Source: Shinella sumterensis
GTDB lineage: Bacteria; Pseudomonadota; Alphaproteobacteria; Rhizobiales; Rhizobiaceae
Direction: 5' to 3'
Length of the DNA: 33,329 nt
Assembly: GCF_004514425.2 (NCBI RefSeq)
Contig: NZ_MYFN02000026.1
Span: 1 to 33,329, forward strand
A program made the translations under genes and the position numbers. Below are positions 1-10,996 of the stretch, piece by piece. The notes under the pieces were generated by a model. The model saw nothing but the letters and a program-made list of their open reading frames with translations. It was not told the origin of the DNA and did no database searches. Within the stretch, counting starts at the first letter, position 1; every line of letters begins with the position of its first letter.

Positions 1-1
1 C

Positions 2-577
2 GATCTGGACGACGGCGGCGCGGAGCACTTCGAGAAGGTGATCTGGGCCATTCGCGCGGCGTCGCCGCTGACGACGATCGAAATCCTCACGCCCGATTTC
101 CTGAAGAAGCCGGGCGCGCTGGAGCGTGTCGTCGCCGCCAAGCCGGATGTGTTCAACCACAATATGGAGACCGTGCCGGGCAATTACCTGACGGTGCGTC
201 CGGGCGCGCGCTACTTCCACTCCGTGCGGCTTCTGCAGCGCGTGAAGGAGCTGGACCCGACCATGTTCACCAAGTCGGGCATCATGGTGGGGCTCGGCGA
301 GGAGCGCAACGAAGTGCTCCAGCTGATGGACGACCTGCGCACCGCCGATGTCGACTTCCTGACCATCGGGCAGTATCTCCAGCCGACCCGTAAGCATCAT
401 GCCGTCATGAGCTTCGTGACGCCCGACGAGTTCAAGTCCTATGAGACGGTGGCCTATTCCAAGGGCTTCCTGATGGTGTCGTCGAGCCCGCTCACCCGCT
501 CCTCGCACCACGCCGGCGACGATTTCGCGCGGCTCAGGGCGGCGCGGGAGAAGAAGCTGCTGGCCGCCGCGGAATAG
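2..577 (+). CDS. lipA: Lipoyl synthase, C-terminal part (5' end outside window)
   Basis: Lipoyl synthase is a radical-SAM enzyme that inserts two sulfurs into protein-bound octanoyl groups to make the lipoyl cofactor of pyruvate and 2-oxoglutarate dehydrogenases. The frame is open from base 2, so this is the last 191 codons and the radical-SAM cysteine motif lies upstream of the window. The family is recognised from conserved stretches: [56 protein letters not shown] and the C-terminal [12 protein letters not shown], whose RSS serine is the residue that ligates the auxiliary [4Fe-4S] cluster in this family. The stop is followed at once by a strong terminator. The GTG at 38 is internal and not the start. 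Confidence 0.95.
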   Translation, partial: DLDDGGAEHFEKVIWAIRAASPLTTIEILTPDFLKKPGALERVVAAKPDVFNHNMETVPGNYLTVRPGARYFHSVRLLQRVKELDPTMFTKSGIMVGLGEERNEVLQLMDDLRTADVDFLTIGQYLQPTRKHHAVMSFVTPDEFKSYETVAYSKGFLMVSSSPLTRSSHHAGDDFARLRAAREKKLLAAAE

Positions 578-601
578 ACTTTTGCGCCCCCATGCTTTAA
601 G

Positions 602-632
602 CCCCGCCGTCCTGCCGGACGGCGGGGTTTTT
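602..632 (+). terminator. Rho-independent terminator after lipA
   Basis: A perfect 11-bp stem (602-612 with 617-627) with a 4-base loop is followed by five T residues (628-632). It lies 25 bases past the lipA stop and ends the lipA transcript. The Shine-Dalgarno sequence of the next gene (CAGGAGG, 638-644) follows immediately. Confidence 0.9.
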
Positions 633-650
633 GGTTTCAGGAGGCTGGAC

Positions 651-1211
651 ATGACGATTGCGCTGGAAGAGGCGGCCGGACGGCTGAAGACCGCGGAGCG
701 CGTGCTGGTCATCGGCTGCTCGGGCAGCGGCAAGAGCACGCTGGCGCGGCAGCTCGCGGATCATCTTTCGCTGCCCCACATTTCCATGGACCGGGACATC
801 TTCTGGATGCCGGGCTGGCAGCAGCGGCCGCGGGCCGAGGCACTGGACAGGCTCAAGGCGCTCGTGGCGCAGGAGCGCTGGATCATGGACGGCACCAGCC
901 CCGGCACGCTGCCGCTGCGCCTGCCGCGCACGCACCTTGTTCTGTGGCTGCGTCCGCCGCGGCTCGTTTCGCTCCACGGCGTGATCTCGCGCTGGCTGCG
1001 CTATCGGGGCCGGTCGCGACCCGAGATGGCCGACGGTTGCCCCGAGCGGATCGATGCGGATTTCCTGCGCTACGTCTGGAATTTCGAGAAGACCGAAAGC
1101 CCTGAAATCGACGAGAACCTTGCGGCGTATGGCCGCGACGTGCCGGTTTGCGTGTTGAAATCGCGGCGCGACAATGACCGCCTACTTGCAAGAGTTCGCG
1201 CGGGTCATTAG
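651..1211 (+). CDS. P-loop NTPase, adenylate-kinase/FlaR-like (DNA topology modulation family)
   Basis: A 186-residue small P-loop protein. A Walker A motif, GCSGSGKST, sits near residue 23. It is followed by HISMDRDIFWMPGW, the acceptor-side signature of the adenylate-kinase-like proteins annotated as 'topology modulation protein FlaR', and by WIMDGTSPGTLPLRLP in the Walker B/NMP-binding region. The family is built like nucleotide kinases, but its substrate is not established. The start is taken at ATG 651 because CAGGAGG lies 7 bases upstream and the lipA terminator occupies the sequence before it; the frame remains open back to an ATG at 582, which falls before the terminator and is unlikely to be used. 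It ends 9 bases before ratA, so the two may be cotranscribed. Confidence 0.8.
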   Translation: MTIALEEAAGRLKTAERVLVIGCSGSGKSTLARQLADHLSLPHISMDRDIFWMPGWQQRPRAEALDRLKALVAQERWIMDGTSPGTLPLRLPRTHLVLWLRPPRLVSLHGVISRWLRYRGRSRPEMADGCPERIDADFLRYVWNFEKTESPEIDENLAAYGRDVPVCVLKSRRDNDRLLARVRAGH

Positions 1212-1220
1212 CTCTCGGCC

Positions 1221-1685
1221 ATGCCTCAGTTCGAAACCCGCCGTCCGGTTCCCCACACGCCCGAAGAGATGTATGCGCTCGTCGCCGATGTCGAGCGCTA
1301 TCCGGAGTTCCTGCCGCTCTGCGAGGCGCTGTCGATCCGCTCGCGCAAGGAGCGCGACGGCAAGGAACTGCTCGTGGCCGACATGACGGTGGGCTACAAG
1401 GCGATCCGCGAGACATTCACCACGCAGGTTCTGCTGAATGCGGCCGAACGGGCGATCGATGTCAAATATATCGACGGCCCGTTTCGCTATCTCGACAACC
1501 GCTGGCGCTTCGATGCGCTGCCGGGGGGCGGCTGCTCCGTGCATTTCTACATCGACTACGAGTTCAAGAGCCGCATTCTCGGCGCGCTGATGGGCTCGAT
1601 GTTCGACCGGGCGTTCCGCATGTTCACCGAGGCCTTCGAAAAGCGCGCCGCGACGATCTATGGCACCGCGTCTTCAATCGGCTGA
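1221..1685 (+). CDS. ratA: RatA/COQ10-family START-domain protein
   Basis: A 154-residue single-domain protein of the polyketide-cyclase/START superfamily (COQ10 family). Typical features are the N-terminal PQFETRRPVPHTPEEMYALV, VERYPEFLPLCEALSI, the strand FTTQVLL, and the amphipathic C-terminal helix SMFDRAFRMFTEAFEKRA. Family knowledge points two ways: COQ10-type members bind ubiquinone and help respiration, while E. coli RatA was reported to inhibit 70S ribosome association. In rhizobia the product is usually named as a RatA-family toxin, but no antitoxin gene is visible beside it, and a ubiquinone-related housekeeping role seems more likely. The 3' end overlaps the convergent cinA gene by 12 bases. 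Confidence 0.8.
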   Translation: MPQFETRRPVPHTPEEMYALVADVERYPEFLPLCEALSIRSRKERDGKELLVADMTVGYKAIRETFTTQVLLNAAERAIDVKYIDGPFRYLDNRWRFDALPGGGCSVHFYIDYEFKSRILGALMGSMFDRAFRMFTEAFEKRAATIYGTASSIG

Positions 1686-2174
1686 GATTTCCGCGAGCAT
1701 TTCGAGCGCGGTACGCACCGTGGCGAGCCTGACGGCGCTGCGGCCGATATCGCCGTAGCGCATCTCGCGGTGCAGAGGCTTGCGGCCGGTGCGCGCGGCG
1801 GCGAGATGCACGAGGCCGACGGGCTTCTCATCCGAGCCGCCGCCCGGGCCGGCAATGCCCGTCACGGCGACCGAGATATTGGCGCCGGAATTGCCGATGG
1901 CGCCTTCGGCCATTTCCAGCGCCGTCTCGCGCGACACCGCGCCATGGGCCTTCAGCGTGGCGTTGGCGACGCCGATCATCTCGCGCTTGGCCTCGTTGGA
2001 ATAGGTGACGAAGCCGCGGTCGAACACCGTGGAGGAGCCCGCGATCTCGGTGATGGCGCCGGCGATCAGGCCGGCGGTGCAGGACTCGGCCGTGGCGATC
2101 AGCAGGTTCTTCTTTTCAAAATCCGCGACGATGGCGCGGGCGGCGTCTTCGATGTCCTGAGGCCAGATGCTCAT
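1674..2174 (-). CDS. CinA C-terminal-domain protein (nicotinamide-nucleotide amidase type)
   Basis: A 166-residue stand-alone CinA C-terminal domain. This family includes PncC, which deamidates nicotinamide mononucleotide to nicotinate mononucleotide in pyridine-nucleotide recycling. Visible motifs are [19 protein letters not shown] (with the AESCTxG signature), [28 protein letters not shown] and the glycine-rich [17 protein letters not shown]. The N-terminal molybdopterin-binding domain of full CinA is absent, as is normal for the short form. The start ATG overlaps the stop of ispDF in an ATGA (2171-2174), so ispDF and this gene are translationally coupled on the minus strand. The 3' end overlaps ratA by 12 bases. 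Confidence 0.9.
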   Translation of the reverse strand: MSIWPQDIEDAARAIVADFEKKNLLIATAESCTAGLIAGAITEIAGSSTVFDRGFVTYSNEAKREMIGVANATLKAHGAVSRETALEMAEGAIGNSGANISVAVTGIAGPGGGSDEKPVGLVHLAAARTGRKPLHREMRYGDIGRSAVRLATVRTALEMLAEISAD

Positions 2175-3382
2175 GCTTCGCTTCCCCTGTAGACGACCGT
2201 CGCGGTGGCGATAGCGGCGATGCCCTCGCGGCGGCCGATGAAGCCGATCTTCTCGTTGGTCGTGGCCTTCACCGAGCAGCGGTCGATGGAAATGCCGAGA
2301 AATTCCGAGAGGTTGCGGCGCATCGCATCGCGGTGCGGGCCGACCTTGGGCGCTTCGGCGATGAGCGAGACATCGGCATTCATGATGGTGCCACCGGCCT
2401 TGCGCACGATTTCGGCGGCGTGTTCGAGGAAGATGCGCGAGGCTGCCCCCTTCCATTGCGGATCCGATGGCGGGAAGTGATCGCCGATATCGCCGGCGCC
2501 GCAGGTGGCGAGCAGGGCATCGGTCAGCGCGTGCAGCGCGACGTCGGCATCGGAATGGCCGGACAGTTTTTGGTCGTGCGGGATGAACAGGCCGCACAGC
2601 GTCACGCCGTTACCCTCGACGAGCTGGTGCACGTCATAGCCGTTTCCGGTGCGCACGTCCGGTAGAGCGTGGGAAAGGCGCTGGTCGGCCATGGCGATAT
2701 CCTTCTGCAATGTAAGCTTGACGTTGCCGGCGCTGCCTTCGACGAGGTGCACCCGGACCCCGGCCCACTCGGCAATCGAGGCATCGTCGGTGAAATCGGT
2801 GCGGCCGGAGGCCGCCGCGCGGCGGTGGGCCTCCAGGATCGTTTCGAAATGGAAGGATTGCGGCGTCTGGGCGGCAAACAGGCCGGAGCGGGAGACCGTC
2901 TCGGCGACATTGCCGTTGGCATCGGCCCGCTTCAGCGTGTCGGCGACGGCGACGGCGGGAAGCACCGCACGGGCACCGTGGTTGAAGGCGGTGAGGGTGC
3001 GTTCCAGGATGGCGGGCTCGACGAAGGGGCGGACGGCATCCTGGATGAGGACATGGCTGACGGCGTGGCTTGTCAGCACATCGAGCCCGGCAAGCACGGA
3101 CTGCTGGCGGGTGGCGCCACCATGAACCACAGTCAATCGGCTGCCGGCCGGCGTTGCCGCCGCACACGCCATCTCGAAGAGGGCTGCGTCATCGGGGTGT
3201 ATCACGACGACGATATGCCGGGCGGGCTGCCAATTGACAAACAGATCGAGCGTATGGGAGATCACAGGCTTTCCGCCGATACGACGGTACTGCTTGGGGC
3301 CTTCGGCATGGCTGCCGGCCCGCTCGCCGCGACCGGCGGCAACGATCACCACACCGCAGGAGTGCGCATTTTCCGCCTGCAT
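2171..3382 (-). CDS. ispDF: Bifunctional IspD/IspF of the MEP isoprenoid pathway
   Basis: A 403-residue fusion of two non-consecutive enzymes of the methylerythritol-phosphate pathway. Residues 1 to about 225 are IspD (MEP cytidylyltransferase), with the nucleotide-binding [25 protein letters not shown] and [10 protein letters not shown]. From about residue 243 to the end is IspF (MECDP synthase), with the metal-binding GNGYDVHQL, the [18 protein letters not shown] motif and the C-terminal [18 protein letters not shown]. The fusion is usual in alphaproteobacteria. It is first in a minus-strand pair with the CinA-domain gene and divergent from dusB. The length and both active-site sets look intact. 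Confidence 0.95.
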   Translation of the reverse strand: MQAENAHSCGVVIVAAGRGERAGSHAEGPKQYRRIGGKPVISHTLDLFVNWQPARHIVVVIHPDDAALFEMACAAATPAGSRLTVVHGGATRQQSVLAGLDVLTSHAVSHVLIQDAVRPFVEPAILERTLTAFNHGARAVLPAVAVADTLKRADANGNVAETVSRSGLFAAQTPQSFHFETILEAHRRAAASGRTDFTDDASIAEWAGVRVHLVEGSAGNVKLTLQKDIAMADQRLSHALPDVRTGNGYDVHQLVEGNGVTLCGLFIPHDQKLSGHSDADVALHALTDALLATCGAGDIGDHFPPSDPQWKGAASRIFLEHAAEIVRKAGGTIMNADVSLIAEAPKVGPHRDAMRRNLSEFLGISIDRCSVKATTNEKIGFIGRREGIAAIATATVVYRGSEA

Positions 3383-3528
3383 TTCGGCTCCTTGCCTCCG
3401 GTATCAAAGCGTTTTGGGGTGGTTTAGCCGGAAGGATGCCGCAATTCCAGCGCTGACAGGAAAAATGCCACCGGCCTTGATTGCGGCTTGGCAAGAACGA
3501 CAATAATGGCTAAAAATGATGCAAAGAC
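3383..3528. promoter_or_regulatory. Divergent promoter region between ispDF and dusB
   Basis: A 146-base gap between two divergent start codons must hold promoters for both directions. On the plus strand, a CTTGAT at 3476-3481 followed about 17-18 bases later by the AT-rich ACAATAAT (3500-3507) is the best sigma-70-like candidate for the dusB-ntrBC transcript. The match is modest. No clear operator palindrome was seen. Confidence 0.35.
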
Positions 3529-4551
3529 ATGACTTGCTTGAAAGATGAGCATTTGGCACTTCCAACCCTGTCAGCGCCGCTTGCGGTCGGTGGCCAGACC
3601 CTGAGGAACCGGGTTGTCCTTGCGCCGATGTCCGGCGTGACGGATCTGCCGTTCCGCGATCTTGCCTGGCGTTTCGGCGCGGGGCTGGTCGTGACGGAGA
3701 TGGTGGCGAGCCGCGAACTGGCGCTGAATGCGCGCGAAAGCTGGTCGCGCATCCGCAATTGCGGCATCCGCCCCCATATGGTGCAGCTTGCCGGGCGCGA
3801 GGCGCACTGGATGGCGGAAGCGGCGAGGATCGCCGAAGGCGAGGGCGCCGATATCATCGACATCAATATGGGTTGCCCCGCCAAGAAGGTGATCGGCGGC
3901 TATTCCGGTTCGGCGCTGATGCGCGATCCCGATCATGCGCTGGGCCTCATCGAGGCGACCGTCCAGGCCGTGAAGGTGCCGGTGACGGTGAAGATGCGGC
4001 TGGGCTGGGACCACGATTCTCTGAATGCGCCGCATATCGCGTCCCGCGCCGAGGCTGCGGGCGTGGCGATGATTACCGTGCATGGCCGCACGCGCATGCA
4101 GTTCTATGAAGGAAGGGCGGACTGGGATGCGATCCGCGCCGTGCGCGACGTGCTGTCGATCCCGCTCATTGCCAACGGCGATGTCGATACGGCTGAAGAT
4201 GCGCGGGAAATCCTGCGGCGCTCCGGCGCGGACGCCGTCATGGTCGGCCGTTCCGCGCAGGGCCGCCCGTGGCACCCCGCGGTGCTGGCCGGGGCATGCC
4301 CGCATCCCGGCGTGGACGAATGCGCATCGGTCGCCGTCGAGCATTATCGCATGATGCTGGATTTCTACGGCGTCGAGGCGGGCCTGCGCCATGCGCGCAA
4401 GCATGTCGGATGGTATCTGGAGCGCTTTGCGCCCGGCCTTGCCGGGGCCGACAAGGCGGCGATCATGACCGCGCGCGACAGCGCCTTCGTGGCCGACAGG
4501 CTGGCGGCGGCGATCCTGAACGGTCCGGTAAAACTCGGAGAGGCCGCATGA
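3529..4551 (+). CDS. dusB: tRNA-dihydrouridine synthase B (NifR3)
   Basis: A flavin enzyme that reduces uridine to dihydrouridine in the D-loop of tRNAs. The 340-residue TIM barrel shows the FMN and substrate signature [22 protein letters not shown], the catalytic-cysteine motif [43 protein letters not shown] and [13 protein letters not shown]. It is the first gene of dusB-ntrB-ntrC, the rhizobial nifR3-ntrBC arrangement. Its stop overlaps the ntrB start in ATGA (4548-4551). The start chosen at 3529 gives a slightly long N-terminus before the conserved core. A later start cannot be excluded. Confidence 0.95.
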   Translation: MTCLKDEHLALPTLSAPLAVGGQTLRNRVVLAPMSGVTDLPFRDLAWRFGAGLVVTEMVASRELALNARESWSRIRNCGIRPHMVQLAGREAHWMAEAARIAEGEGADIIDINMGCPAKKVIGGYSGSALMRDPDHALGLIEATVQAVKVPVTVKMRLGWDHDSLNAPHIASRAEAAGVAMITVHGRTRMQFYEGRADWDAIRAVRDVLSIPLIANGDVDTAEDAREILRRSGADAVMVGRSAQGRPWHPAVLAGACPHPGVDECASVAVEHYRMMLDFYGVEAGLRHARKHVGWYLERFAPGLAGADKAAIMTARDSAFVADRLAAAILNGPVKLGEAA

Positions 4552-5686
4552 CGGAGAAGGCCGCAAACGCGAATGCGCCGGACCTGGCGCTCGCCGTGCT
4601 GAACGCCATCCAGAATCCGGTGATCATGGTCGATGGCGCGGGGCTGATGTCCTTCGCCAACTGGGAGGCGGAATCCTTCTTCGGGGCGAGCGCGGGTTAT
4701 CTCGCCCGTCACAATATCGCAAGCGTCATTCCCTTCGGCAGCCCGCTCCTGACGCTGATCGACCAGGTGCGCGAGCGCCGTGCGCCGGTCAGCGAATACC
4801 GTGTGGACCTGAGTTCGCCGCGGCTGGGCGCCGACAAGCTCGTCGACCTCTATGTCGCGCCCGTCACCACCGATCCCGGTTCCGTCGTCGTGGTGATCCA
4901 GGAGCGCTCGATGGCCGACAAGATCGACCGCCAGCTGACGCACCGCGCCGCCGCACGCTCCGTGACCGGCCTCGCCTCCATGCTGGCGCACGAGATCAAG
5001 AACCCCCTGTCGGGCATCCGCGGCGCCGCACAGCTTCTGGAGACCTCCGTCATCGACGAGGATCGCGCGCTGACGCGGCTGATCTGCGACGAGACGGACC
5101 GCATCGTCTCGCTGGTCGACCGCATGGAGGTGTTTTCGGACGAGCGGCCCGTCGACCGCGTGCCGATCAACATCCATTCCGTGCTCGACCATGTGAAGGC
5201 TGTGGCCAAGGCGGGTTTTGCGCGCCACATCAAGATCACGGAGCTCTACGACCCGTCGCTGCCGCCGGTCTATGCCAATCGCGACCAGCTCGTGCAGGTG
5301 TTCCTGAACCTCATCAAGAACGCCGCGGAGGCCGTGGGCGACCGGGACGAAGGCGAAATCCAGCTGACGACCGCCTACCGGCCGGGCATCAGGCTGTCGG
5401 TGGCCGGAACGCGCGAAAAGATCTCGCTGCCGCTGGAATTCTGCGTGCACGACAACGGGCCGGGCGTGCCGGCGGACCTGCTGCCGCACCTGTTCGACCC
5501 CTTCATCACCACCAAGACCAACGGCTCCGGCCTCGGCCTTGCGCTGGTCGCCAAGATCATCGGGGGGCACGGCGGCATCGTGGAATGCGACAGCCAGGCC
5601 AACCGCACCACCTTTCGCGTGCTGATGCCCGCCTCGCGCGGCATCAGCGAAGACGACGACTTTCCCAAGACCAAAGGACATGATTG

Positions 5687-5687
<1 letters not shown>
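4548..5687 (+). CDS. ntrB: Nitrogen regulation sensor histidine kinase NtrB
   Basis: A cytoplasmic 379-residue kinase/phosphatase that, under control of PII (GlnB), sets the phosphorylation state of NtrC. An N-terminal PAS domain spans about residues 15-120. The HisKA H-box is [16 protein letters not shown], with the phospho-acceptor at His148. The catalytic domain carries an N-box around [12 protein letters not shown] and G-boxes in DNGPGVP and [11 protein letters not shown]. No transmembrane segment is seen, as expected for NtrB. The ATG start overlaps the dusB stop, and the stop TGA shares its last base with the ntrC start (TGATG), so the three genes are translationally coupled. Confidence 0.96.
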
Positions 5688-7141
<1,454 letters not shown>

Positions 7142-7299
7142 CTTGCCTGACGAAGGCGTTGCATTTTGGCCACAATCTGTTGCTTGAGGGTAACAGAGGG
7201 AGGCGGTCGGCTCGGTCCGCGCGCCCGTCCGTCACGACAGGGGCGCGGGCGCGCCTGACACACGGTCGGTACATCCCGGAAAACACGAGATAAAGCCTT

Positions 7300-7316
7300 C
7301 GCGCCTGGCAGGCGCG
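7300..7316 (+). other. Hairpin in the ntrY leader
   Basis: A 7-bp perfect stem (7300-7306 with 7310-7316) with a 3-base loop lies 14 bases upstream of the preferred ntrY ATG. No T-run follows, so it is not a terminator. It overlaps the alternative GTG start at 7316, which argues for the downstream ATG and could affect ntrY translation. The rest of the 189-base ntrC-ntrY gap shows no clear promoter. Confidence 0.4.
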
Positions 7317-7330
7317 TGGCCGGGGAAGCG

Positions 7331-9613
7331 ATGCGGCAGATGACGGAAGACGTTGACGTGCTTTCGCAGGAGGAGACCGGAACGGTCATCGCGGATCGCC
7401 GCGCCTCGTTTGCGCTGCCCGGGCTGTTGCTCGCCGGCGGCGCGCTCGTCGCCGCCACGATCTCGCTGTTCATCCTGCTCGGCCTGACGCCGATCCGCCC
7501 GGAACCGAACGTCGTCATCGCCTCGGCGGCGATCAATGCCATCTTCATCGTCGGTCTGATGTTCCTGATCGGGCGGGAAATCGCGCGGCTGCTGCGCGCG
7601 CGCCGGCGTGGCCGTGCAGCGGCGCGCCTGCATGTGCGCATCGTGGCGCTGTTTTCCATCGTCGCCATAACGCCGGCCGTGCTGGTCGCGATCTTCGCCT
7701 CGATCACGCTCGATGTCGGCCTCGACCGCTGGTTTTCCATCCGCACGCAATCGATCGTCAGTTCCTCGCTCAACGTGGCGCAGGCCTACATGCTGGAAAA
7801 TGCCAGCTACCTGCAGGGCCAGACGGTCTCGATGGCGAACGACCTCGACCGCAACCGCCAGCTCTACAGCCTCGACCGCTCCGGCTTCATCGAACTCATG
7901 ACGCGGCAGGCGCGCGGGCGCGGCATGCTCGGCGCCTTTCTGCTCAGGGCCGACGGTTCCCCGATCCTCCAGGCCAATATCCAGGTGGAGGGGGAGCTTC
8001 CGCCGGTCCCGCCCGATGCGCTGCGCGCCTCTGCCGCCGGCCAGCCGACGCTGATCCCGCCGGGCATGACCAACCTGGTCGGCGCGATCATCAAGCTGGA
8101 AAACATCTCCGACGCGTTCCTCTATACGATCCGCACCGTCGACCCCGAAGTGATGCGCTCCATGCGGCTGATGGAGGAGAACACCGCGGAATACCGCGCG
8201 CTGGAATCCGGCCGCACCCCGCTTCAGGTCGCCTTCGGGCTGCTCTATCTCGGCTTCGCGCTGATCGTGCTGCTCGCCGCGATCTGGACGGCCATCGCGA
8301 TCGCCGACCGCATCGTGCGGCCGATCCGCCAGCTGATCGGCGCGGCCGACAGCGTCGCCTCGGGCAATCTCGACGTGTCCGTTCCGGTCCGCACGGCCGA
8401 TGGCGACGTCGGCAATCTCTCGCGTACCTTCAACAAGATGATCTCGGAAATCCGCATCCAGCAGGCGCAGATCCTCGATGCGAAGGACGAGGTCGACGAT
8501 CGCCGCCGCTTCATCGAGGCGGTCCTGTCCGGCGTGACGGCGGCCGTCATCGGCGTGGAGGGCGACGGGCGTGTGACCATCGTCAACACCTCGGCCGAAA
8601 TCCTGCTCGGCCGGGATGCCGCCGACCTGATCGGCAAGCCGCTCTCGGAGGTGGCGCCGGAGATCGCGGCGGTGCTGGCCGAGGGCGCCACGCGCTATCG
8701 CAACGACCACCGCCGCCAGATCAACATCATGCATGGCGGCAAGGAGCGGACGCTGAACGTGCAGGTGACGCGCGAGGAAACCAAGGACGCGCAGGATTCG
8801 CACGTCGTCACGATCGACGACATCACCGATCTCGTCATCGCCCAGCGCTCGACCGCCTGGGCGGACGTGGCGCGCCGCATCGCGCACGAAATCAAGAATC
8901 CGCTGACGCCGATCCAGCTTTCGGCCGAGCGCATCCGCCGCCGTTACGGCAAGCAGATCGACCAGGAAGACCGCGCGGTGTTCGACCAGTGTACGGATAC
9001 GATCGTGCGGCAGGTGGAGGATATCGGACGCATGGTGGACGAGTTCTCGTCCTTCGCGCGCATGCCCAAGCCGACGAAGGAGCGCTCGGACCTGCGCACC
9101 ATCCTCAAGGACGCCGTATTCCTGCGCGAAATGGGCAATAACCATGTCTCCTTCGAAAAGGATTTCGGCGAGGTGCCGCTGACGGGGCTCTTCGACCAGC
9201 GCATGCTCGGGCAGGCCTTCGGCAATCTCATCAAGAACGCCGTCGAGGCCATCGAGGCCGTGGCGCCGGATGCCGGGAGGGCGCAGCCGAAGGTGTTCGT
9301 GCGGGCCGTCGCGGACGATCCGGGCCGGCGTTTCGTTGTCGACGTCATCGACAACGGCAAGGGCCTGCCGACCGAGAACCGGCATCGCATTCTCGAACCC
9401 TATATGACGATGCGCGAGAAGGGCACGGGCCTCGGCCTCGCCATCGTGAAGAAGATCATCGAAGACCATGGCGGGCAGCTGGAATTGCATGATGCCCCCG
9501 CGGATTTCGATCACGGCCACGGGGCGATGATCCGCGTGATCCTGCCCTATGAGGAAACGGTGGCCGTCGATGCGGACAAGAATAAGAGCAAGGAAGTAAG
9601 CCATGGCGTCTGA
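7331..9613 (+). CDS. ntrY: Membrane sensor histidine kinase NtrY
   Basis: A 760-residue transmembrane kinase of the NtrY/NtrX system, linked in alphaproteobacteria to nitrogen metabolism, redox sensing and envelope functions. Hydrophobic segments occur near residues 25-50 (LPGLLLAGGALVAATISLFI), 60-82, 100-125 and 300-325 (AFGLLYLGFALIVLLAAIW), with an extracytoplasmic stretch between the third and fourth. A HAMP linker (RIVRPIRQLIGAADSVASG), a PAS domain (about 400-480), the H-box [18 protein letters not shown] with His519, an N-box (NLIKNAVEAIE) and G-boxes (DNGKGLP, GTGLGLAIV) follow. The start at ATG 7331 was chosen over GTG 7316; ATG 7340 is also possible. It overlaps ntrX by 11 bases. 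Confidence 0.95.
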   Translation: MRQMTEDVDVLSQEETGTVIADRRASFALPGLLLAGGALVAATISLFILLGLTPIRPEPNVVIASAAINAIFIVGLMFLIGREIARLLRARRRGRAAARLHVRIVALFSIVAITPAVLVAIFASITLDVGLDRWFSIRTQSIVSSSLNVAQAYMLENASYLQGQTVSMANDLDRNRQLYSLDRSGFIELMTRQARGRGMLGAFLLRADGSPILQANIQVEGELPPVPPDALRASAAGQPTLIPPGMTNLVGAIIKLENISDAFLYTIRTVDPEVMRSMRLMEENTAEYRALESGRTPLQVAFGLLYLGFALIVLLAAIWTAIAIADRIVRPIRQLIGAADSVASGNLDVSVPVRTADGDVGNLSRTFNKMISEIRIQQAQILDAKDEVDDRRRFIEAVLSGVTAAVIGVEGDGRVTIVNTSAEILLGRDAADLIGKPLSEVAPEIAAVLAEGATRYRNDHRRQINIMHGGKERTLNVQVTREETKDAQDSHVVTIDDITDLVIAQRSTAWADVARRIAHEIKNPLTPIQLSAERIRRRYGKQIDQEDRAVFDQCTDTIVRQVEDIGRMVDEFSSFARMPKPTKERSDLRTILKDAVFLREMGNNHVSFEKDFGEVPLTGLFDQRMLGQAFGNLIKNAVEAIEAVAPDAGRAQPKVFVRAVADDPGRRFVVDVIDNGKGLPTENRHRILEPYMTMREKGTGLGLAIVKKIIEDHGGQLELHDAPADFDHGHGAMIRVILPYEETVAVDADKNKSKEVSHGV

Positions 9614-10967
9614 TATTCTCGTAGTGGACGACGAAGAGGACATCCGCGAAATCGTTTCCGGCATCCTGTCGGACGAGGGGCATGAGACCCGCACCGCCTT
9701 CGACAGCGACAGCGCGCTCGCCGCCATCAGCGACCGCGTGCCGCGCCTCGTCTTCCTCGACATCTGGATGCAGGGCAGCAAGCTCGACGGGCTTGCGCTG
9801 CTCGACGAGATCAAGAGCCGCCACCCCGACCTGCCTGTCGTGATGATTTCGGGCCACGGCAATATCGAGACCGCCGTCTCGGCCATCAGGCGCGGCGCCT
9901 ACGATTTCATCGAAAAGCCCTTCAAGGCCGACCGGCTGATCCTGATCGCGGAACGGGCGCTGGAGAACTCCAAGCTGCGCCGCGAGGTGACGGAGCTGAA
10001 GAAGCGGTCGGGCGATCCCGTCGAACTGATCGGCACGTCCGTCGCGGTCTCGCAGCTGCGCCAGAACATCGAAAAGGTCTCGCCGACCAACAGCCGCATC
10101 ATGATCCTTGGCCCGTCCGGGTCCGGCAAGGAACTGGTGGCGCGCATGATCCACCGCAAGTCGAGCCGCGCGAACGGGCCGTTCGTCGTCCTGAACGCGG
10201 CGGCGATCACGCCGGAGCGCATGGAGATCGCGCTCTTCGGGACCGAGGGAACGCCCGGCCAGCCGCGCCGGACCGGCGTGCTGGAAGAGGCGCATGGCGG
10301 CATCCTCTATCTCGACGAGATCGGCGAAATGCCGCGCGAGACGCAGAACAAGATCCTGCGCGTGCTGGTCGACCAGCAGTTCGAGCGCGTCGGTGGCTCC
10401 AAGCGGGTCAAGGTCGATGTGCGCATCATCTCGTCCACCGCCTACAATCTCGAAAGCCTGATCGCCGAAGGCGGTTTCCGTGAGGACCTCTATCACCGGC
10501 TGGCCGTCGTGCCGCTGCGCGTGCCGCCGCTTGCGGAACGGCGCGAGGACATTCCCTTCCTCGTCGACATGTTCATGCGCCAGGTCAGCGAGCAGGCCGG
10601 CATCCGCGCCCGCAAGATCGGCGACGATGCGCTGGCGGTGCTCCAGGCGCACGACTGGCCGGGCAACATCCGCCAGCTGCGCAACAATATCGAGCGTCTG
10701 ATGATCCTCGCCCGAAGCGACGGCCCGGATACGCCGATCTCGGCCGACATGCTGCCGACGGAAGTGGGCGACATGCTGCCGAAGATTTCCACGCAGGGCG
10801 ACCAGCACATCATGACGCTGCCGCTGCGCGAGGCGCGCGAAATGTTCGAGCGCGACTACCTGATCGCCCAGATCAACCGCTTCGGCGGCAATATCTCCCG
10901 CACGGCCGAATTCGTCGGCATGGAGCGCTCGGCGCTCCATCGCAAACTGAAATCGCTTGGCGTATAA
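9603..10967 (+). CDS. ntrX: Response regulator NtrX (AAA+, lacks GAFTGA)
   Basis: The 454-residue partner regulator of NtrY. The receiver domain has Asp9/Asp10 and phospho-acceptor Asp53 (LVFLDIWMQG). The AAA+ module has Walker A GPSGSGKE and Walker B LYLDEIGEMP. Where NtrC has GAFTGA, this protein reads ALFGTEGTPGQPRRTGVLEE, so the sigma-54-contacting loop is missing. A C-terminal Fis-type helix-turn-helix is present (RFGGNISRTAEFVGMERSAL). Family knowledge: alphaproteobacterial NtrX proteins lacking GAFTGA are thought to act as DNA-binding regulators on sigma-70 promoters. Its start lies inside the end of ntrY, so the pair is one operon. Confidence 0.95.
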   Translation: MASDILVVDDEEDIREIVSGILSDEGHETRTAFDSDSALAAISDRVPRLVFLDIWMQGSKLDGLALLDEIKSRHPDLPVVMISGHGNIETAVSAIRRGAYDFIEKPFKADRLILIAERALENSKLRREVTELKKRSGDPVELIGTSVAVSQLRQNIEKVSPTNSRIMILGPSGSGKELVARMIHRKSSRANGPFVVLNAAAITPERMEIALFGTEGTPGQPRRTGVLEEAHGGILYLDEIGEMPRETQNKILRVLVDQQFERVGGSKRVKVDVRIISSTAYNLESLIAEGGFREDLYHRLAVVPLRVPPLAERREDIPFLVDMFMRQVSEQAGIRARKIGDDALAVLQAHDWPGNIRQLRNNIERLMILARSDGPDTPISADMLPTEVGDMLPKISTQGDQHIMTLPLREAREMFERDYLIAQINRFGGNISRTAEFVGMERSALHRKLKSLGV

Positions 10968-10996
10968 GGCCTTAAGGCGATTCTGGGGTTCAGGGC

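Noticed and set aside
1221-1685. A toxin-antitoxin module at ratA
   Set aside because: No small partner gene is adjacent; the RatA name reflects family annotation, and a ubiquinone-binding COQ10-type role is at least as likely.
7158-7185. Possible sigma-54 promoter before ntrY (TTGGCC...TTGCT)
   Set aside because: The GG and GC elements are 12 bases apart, whereas a sigma-54 site needs 10.
7232-9886. An 884-codon minus-strand open frame opposite ntrY
   Set aside because: Antisense shadow of a clearly functional ntrY; composition typical of GC-driven open frames.
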